The notes under the pieces are model-generated. The model worked only from the letters and a program-made list of their open reading frames with translations. It did not search any database and was not told the DNA's origin. From the NCBI GenBank assembly GCA_002502215.1, contig DAPT01000082.1, positions 1 to 10,663 on the forward strand: a stretch of 10,663 nucleotides of DNA. The letters are read 5' to 3'. Positions 7,337 to 10,663 of this stretch are shown here, piece by piece (the first letter of the stretch is position 1; every line of letters starts with the position of its first letter). Position numbers and translations under genes: made by a program. The stretch comes from Euryarchaeota archaeon UBA124 (lineage in GTDB: Archaea; Thermoplasmatota; Poseidoniia; Poseidoniales; Poseidoniaceae).

Positions 7337-8458
7337 ATGCGGATCAATCATCACAAACACTCTGCAGTAAAGCCCGGTCGGCCGGGAAGCGAATTGTTCC
7401 CTGATTCACCACTCGGTGAGCAGGTTCAAGGCATACCAACAGGCCGTGACGTGGCTTGGGAGCCCCTTGTGGACTATCGTCGGAACGGTGTTTCAGAAAC
7501 GACCATTCACGGTGCAGTTGCTTGGGCGCACGGGGATGAAGTCATCCACTCATTTGGAGGAAATGTCCTGTGCTATGGTCGCTCGATGATGAAGCCATTT
7601 ATGCTCAAAGCATTTGTTGAAGAACTGGCTGACCTTTCGTGGGAACAAAAAGCGATCTCCGTTGCGAGCCACAACGGCGATACCGAGCACGTTTCTGCGG
7701 CGCAGTCTCTCCTGTCGGAGTCTGAGTGGCCACTAATGCTGACCCCACTTGATGTTCCGTTGATTCAATTCGGTCGACAAGTTCGTCGTCCTCGTCGCTG
7801 GTATCACACATGCTCAGGAGAACATGCTGCGATTTTGCGTGGCTGCAGGGAGAAAGGCTGGAACCGTGCAGGGTATACGTTGCCAAGTCATCAAGTGTTT
7901 GAGGCATACATGACGCAAATTCGACGATTTATCGGTGAGGATTGGACTCCACAGAGAATCGCAAAAGACGGTTGTGGCTTACCAACTGTTTCCAATACAG
8001 TCGCCGAACTTGCACAGATTTACGCAGGACTTGTTCGAGACAAGAATCAGGATTGGATTTGGGAAGCAATGGTTCGTCATCCTGATCTTGTTGGTGGATT
8101 CAATCGTTTGGATTCGACCATCCTCAAAGCCGGTGAAGGGACGGTCATTGCCAAGGAAGGTGCTGACGGTTTGCTCGGTTTAGCGATTGAGCATCCCGAT
8201 TACCCAAAGGGCCTCGGAATCGTTATCAAAATCGCTCATGGTTGGAATGCACAAGCGACGTGGTATGTTGCTCGGGCAATTCTCGGAGTCTTAGGCATTG
8301 ACTTGAGAAATCCCTACCCTCTACATCGACAAAAAGCGTTTATTGTCCCTGGCATTGTTCCCGAGCGTTACATCAAGGAACTCGAAACCATTCCGACATG
8401 GGATGAATGGGATCCTGACCAAGACCGATGGATGTACGATGCGGAGATGGATCTATGA
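7337..8458 (+). CDS. Asparaginase II-family amidohydrolase (Rhizobium etli type)
   Basis: A 373-aa protein of the class of L-asparaginase typified by R. etli ReAV, which hydrolyses a side-chain amide to acid and ammonia. The two Ser-Lys tandems are present: S83-x-x-K86 in GRSMMKPF, S111 in ASHNGDTEH, and K273 in VIAKEGADG. The zinc-site region is CSGEHA (C159, E162) and DGCGLPT (C213); by recall ReAV uses Cys-Lys-Cys here, so E162 replaces the Lys. About 40 residues (MRINHH to AWEP) precede the usual start of the family at PLVDYRRNG, an unusual extension. No signal peptide is seen, so it is cytoplasmic. It lies 2 nt after the monooxygenase and overlaps the dehydrogenase start by ATGA. The substrate may be asparagine, but the context suggests another amide. 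The fold and family are secure, the substrate is not. Confidence 0.85.
   Translation: MRINHHKHSAVKPGRPGSELFPDSPLGEQVQGIPTGRDVAWEPLVDYRRNGVSETTIHGAVAWAHGDEVIHSFGGNVLCYGRSMMKPFMLKAFVEELADLSWEQKAISVASHNGDTEHVSAAQSLLSESEWPLMLTPLDVPLIQFGRQVRRPRRWYHTCSGEHAAILRGCREKGWNRAGYTLPSHQVFEAYMTQIRRFIGEDWTPQRIAKDGCGLPTVSNTVAELAQIYAGLVRDKNQDWIWEAMVRHPDLVGGFNRLDSTILKAGEGTVIAKEGADGLLGLAIEHPDYPKGLGIVIKIAHGWNAQATWYVARAILGVLGIDLRNPYPLHRQKAFIVPGIVPERYIKELETIPTWDEWDPDQDRWMYDAEMDL
8443..8446 (+). promoter_or_regulatory. Shine-Dalgarno GGAG of the aldehyde dehydrogenase gene
   Basis: GGAG lies 8 nt before ATG 8455, which itself overlaps the upstream TGA as ATGA. Together these select ATG 8455 over the in-frame ATG at 8428. 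Confidence 0.6.
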
Positions 8459-9900
8459 ATGCCCTGAATTTCATAAACGGCGTTTTTGTTGATGCCATCG
8501 ATGGACAAACACTGAAAAATCTCAATCCTGCTACAGGCCAAACCATTGGAACGATTGCGAGGTCAAATGATTCAGACGTCGAAGAAGCAGTGAAAGCGGC
8601 TGCCAGTGCACAAGAAGCGTGGTCCTCGTTGGATATGCTTGAGCGTGCAACGTGGCTTGATCGTCTTGCAGATGGACTTGAGGCTCGTAAGGAAGAGCTT
8701 GCCCATCGTGAGTCAAGAGATACCGGTAAACCTCTTGCATTGGCTCGACGAGTGGATGCACAACGTTCGATCGACAATTTCAGATTCTTTGCTGATTTTG
8801 CTCGAAACCAAGAACCTGAGGTGTTTGAAATGCGTGATGCAACCAACTTTGTGCATCGAAATCCGGTTGGAACGGTTGGGTTGATTACTCCATGGAATCT
8901 TCCGCTCTATTTGTTGAGTTGGAAGGTTGCGCCAGCGTTGTTGATGGGGAACACAGTTGTTGCAAAACCGAGTGAACTTACACCGCTGACTGCAAATCTC
9001 ATGTGCGAGGTGGCATCGGAAATCGGTCTCCCTTCGGGTGTACTCAACGTAGTTCAGGGGTATGGTCCAGAGGTTGGGCAGGCAATTCTGGATCACCCTT
9101 CTATTCGGGCTATCTCCTTCACAGGCGGAACTGCCACAGGGCGACATGTTGCAGCTTCGGCTGCGCCAATGTTCAAGAAACTCTCACTTGAATTGGGGGG
9201 CAAAAATGCAACCATTATCCTCGATGATGCAGATCTTGATGTCGCCGTCAATGGTGCACTACGAGCGGGATTTACAAACGGGGGACAGGTTTGTCTGTGT
9301 GGCTCTCGAATCCTTGTACATGCCTCCATTGCCGAGAAATTCACCTCCAAACTTATACAGCTTGTGGACGAAATGATTTGCGGCTCCCCAGAGGATGAAT
9401 CCACACAAATCGGCGCACTGATCAGCCAAGAGCACATGGAAAAGGTGGAATCCTATATCCAACTGGGCATTGAAGAGGGAGGCAATGTTCTGGCAGGGGG
9501 TACCCGTGAAATGACCGGACAAGTTGGCCCTTCACCTGAAGGGGCTTTCTTGAGACCGACTGTTATCGATGGACTTCAGCACACATCCCGTACCGCTACA
9601 GAAGAAATCTTTGGACCTGTTGTAACCATTCATAGATTCGAATCGGATGAGGAGGCCATTGAGATTGCAAATTCCACTGAGTATGGCTTGGCTGGATCAA
9701 TTTGGTCGAGTGACACCGATCGAGCACACAAAATCGCTCAAAAAATACAAACTGGAATTGTTTGGGTCAATACTTGGTTGCACCGTGATTTACGTACACC
9801 TTTTGGTGGTGTCAAAAACTCAGGCCTTGGACGAGAAGGTGGCGCCTGGAGCCTTGGTTTCTTTTCCGAGCCACTGAATGTTTGCATCAAACACGATTGA
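8455..9900 (+). CDS. Aldehyde dehydrogenase, 2-amino/2-hydroxymuconate-semialdehyde type
   Basis: A full-length 481-aa NAD(P)-dependent aldehyde dehydrogenase, oxidising a semialdehyde to the acid. The order is: INGVFVDAIDG start; oxyanion N148 in TPWNLPLYLLSWK; KPSELTP cofactor site; SFTGG; general base E246 in SLELGGKN; catalytic C280 in GGQVCLCGSR; EEIFGPV; and a C-terminal RDLRTPFGGVKNSGLGREGG. The PWNLPLYLLSWK, VCLCGSR and RDLRTPFGG stretches resemble, from memory, AmnC/XylG/DmpC and vertebrate ALDH8A1, which handle muconate semialdehydes with a distal carboxylate bound by Arg. No ring-cleavage dioxygenase or other meta-pathway gene is in the window, so the actual substrate could be a different short carboxyl-bearing semialdehyde. 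The start is ATG 8455 (ATGA overlap with the amidohydrolase; GGAG 8 nt upstream). It is probably part of one functional unit with the two preceding genes. Confidence 0.9.
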   Translation: MNALNFINGVFVDAIDGQTLKNLNPATGQTIGTIARSNDSDVEEAVKAAASAQEAWSSLDMLERATWLDRLADGLEARKEELAHRESRDTGKPLALARRVDAQRSIDNFRFFADFARNQEPEVFEMRDATNFVHRNPVGTVGLITPWNLPLYLLSWKVAPALLMGNTVVAKPSELTPLTANLMCEVASEIGLPSGVLNVVQGYGPEVGQAILDHPSIRAISFTGGTATGRHVAASAAPMFKKLSLELGGKNATIILDDADLDVAVNGALRAGFTNGGQVCLCGSRILVHASIAEKFTSKLIQLVDEMICGSPEDESTQIGALISQEHMEKVESYIQLGIEEGGNVLAGGTREMTGQVGPSPEGAFLRPTVIDGLQHTSRTATEEIFGPVVTIHRFESDEEAIEIANSTEYGLAGSIWSSDTDRAHKIAQKIQTGIVWVNTWLHRDLRTPFGGVKNSGLGREGGAWSLGFFSEPLNVCIKHD

Positions 9901-9955
9901 TTTCGTTGGCGAGCCTTTGAAATGGTGAATTCAATCGGAAGCACGAGGCAGAACA

Positions 9956-10663
9956 ATGTCCGTTCACAGGAAGGCGACAAAAGTAACGACGCATACGCTC
10001 CAAGAAATGAAGCGAGCGAACGAGCCAATAACCATGCTTACAGCGTACGATTATTCTCTTGCACGTCTTGTTGATGCTGCTGGTGTCGATGTTATTCTGG
10101 TTGGCGACTCAGCTTCGAATGTCATGGCTGGTCAGGTAACGACGGTCCCTATGACACTCGACCACATGATCTATCATGCACAATGTGTTCAACGCGCCGT
10201 TGATCGTGCCTTGATTGTGGTCGACATGCCTTTTGGAACCTATCAAGGGAACTCAAGGCAAGCCCTTGAGAGTGCAATCCGCATCATGAAAGAAGCAGAA
10301 GGCCATGCTGTCAAACTCGAGGGAGGCTCAGAGATTGTTGAATCAATTGAACGAATTTTGACAGCAGGAATCCCTGTTATGGGCCATCTTGGACTGACTC
10401 CTCAAAGCATCTACAAGTTTGGAACCTACTCAGTACGCGCCAAAGAGGACGAAGAGGCTGAGAAGTTGATTTCTGATGCAAAACTCTTGGAGGCAGCAGG
10501 TTGTTTTGCAATCGTTCTGGAAAAGATTCCAAAAGAACTTGCTCAACGGGTTCAAGGGGAAGTCAACATACCCGTCATCGGAATCGGCGCAGGTCCTCAT
10601 TGCGATGGGCAAGTTCTCGTTCTGCACGATCTTCTGGGCATTACAATGGATTTTTCTCCAAGA
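9956..10663 (+). CDS. panB: Ketopantoate hydroxymethyltransferase PanB (3' end outside window)
   Basis: 3-Methyl-2-oxobutanoate hydroxymethyltransferase adds a one-carbon unit from 5,10-methylene-tetrahydrofolate or its archaeal pterin equivalent to ketoisovalerate, the first committed step of pantothenate and CoA synthesis. The 236 codons in the window run to the last base without a stop, so only a short C-terminal part of the usual 260-280 aa is missing. Landmarks include MLTAYDY (27-33) and VGDSASNVMAG with metal ligand D51, VVDMPFGTY with D90, VKLEGG with K120 and E122, GHLGLTPQS with H at about 143, and VLEKIPKELA with catalytic E189, then IGIGAGPHCDGQ near the end. ATG 9956 has GAGG 7 nt upstream. 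It lies 55 bp after the dehydrogenase and could be cotranscribed, though its role is biosynthetic rather than catabolic. Confidence 0.93.
   Translation, partial: MSVHRKATKVTTHTLQEMKRANEPITMLTAYDYSLARLVDAAGVDVILVGDSASNVMAGQVTTVPMTLDHMIYHAQCVQRAVDRALIVVDMPFGTYQGNSRQALESAIRIMKEAEGHAVKLEGGSEIVESIERILTAGIPVMGHLGLTPQSIYKFGTYSVRAKEDEEAEKLISDAKLLEAAGCFAIVLEKIPKELAQRVQGEVNIPVIGIGAGPHCDGQVLVLHDLLGITMDFSPR

Noticed and set aside
8428..8454. ATG at 8428 as start of the aldehyde dehydrogenase
   Set aside because: It would add nine residues inside the upstream gene; ATG 8455 has ATGA coupling and GGAG upstream.
8373..8846. Open frame of 157 codons on the minus strand opposite the dehydrogenase start
   Set aside because: It is Ser/Arg/Ala-rich antisense translation of a well-supported dehydrogenase and amidohydrolase, with no independent support.

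Overview
The window looks like a gene-dense chromosomal segment of a prokaryote, most likely a planktonic marine euryarchaeon of the Poseidoniales (MGII/MGIII) type. This assignment is inference. It rests on a surface protein with Ig-like repeats, one C-terminal membrane helix, a very acidic tail and a small Trp/Tyr-rich C-terminal module; on a secreted-type protein rich in N-x-S/T sequons; on moderate G+C; and on tight gene packing. No rRNA or tRNA gene is present to settle it. No gap between genes exceeds about 90 bases. I saw no insertion sequence, CRISPR array, RNA gene or integrase.

Left block (+ strand, 1-3365): the 3' part of a membrane-anchored surface protein, translationally coupled to a two-domain protein. 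That protein joins a complete glycoside hydrolase family 1 domain to a complete sugar-1-phosphate nucleotidylyltransferase domain with no linker. Central block (- strand, 5134-3333): a membrane-anchored DNase I-like nuclease, then a short galactokinase overlapping it by ATGA. The galactokinase converges on the fusion gene and overlaps its 3' end by 33 bp. Glycosidase, galactokinase and nucleotidylyltransferase could form a salvage line from beta-galactoside to galactose, galactose-1-phosphate and NDP-galactose.

Right block (+ strand, 5223-10663): a TPR protein, a luciferase-like flavin monooxygenase, an asparaginase II-like amidohydrolase, an aldehyde dehydrogenase of the 2-amino/2-hydroxymuconate-semialdehyde type, and the 5' part of panB (ketopantoate hydroxymethyltransferase). 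The monooxygenase, amidohydrolase and dehydrogenase are separated by 2 nt and by an ATGA overlap, so they probably work together. Oxidative opening of a ring or C-N bond, amide hydrolysis and semialdehyde oxidation make a chemically coherent catabolic sequence of unknown substrate. panB follows after 55 bp and belongs to pantothenate/CoA synthesis.

The most interesting items are the GH1-nucleotidylyltransferase fusion with its galactokinase neighbour, the monooxygenase-amidase-dehydrogenase cassette, the DNase I-like ectonuclease that keeps the animal-type disulfide cysteines, and the asparaginase II homologue with a Lys-to-Glu change at the expected zinc site.
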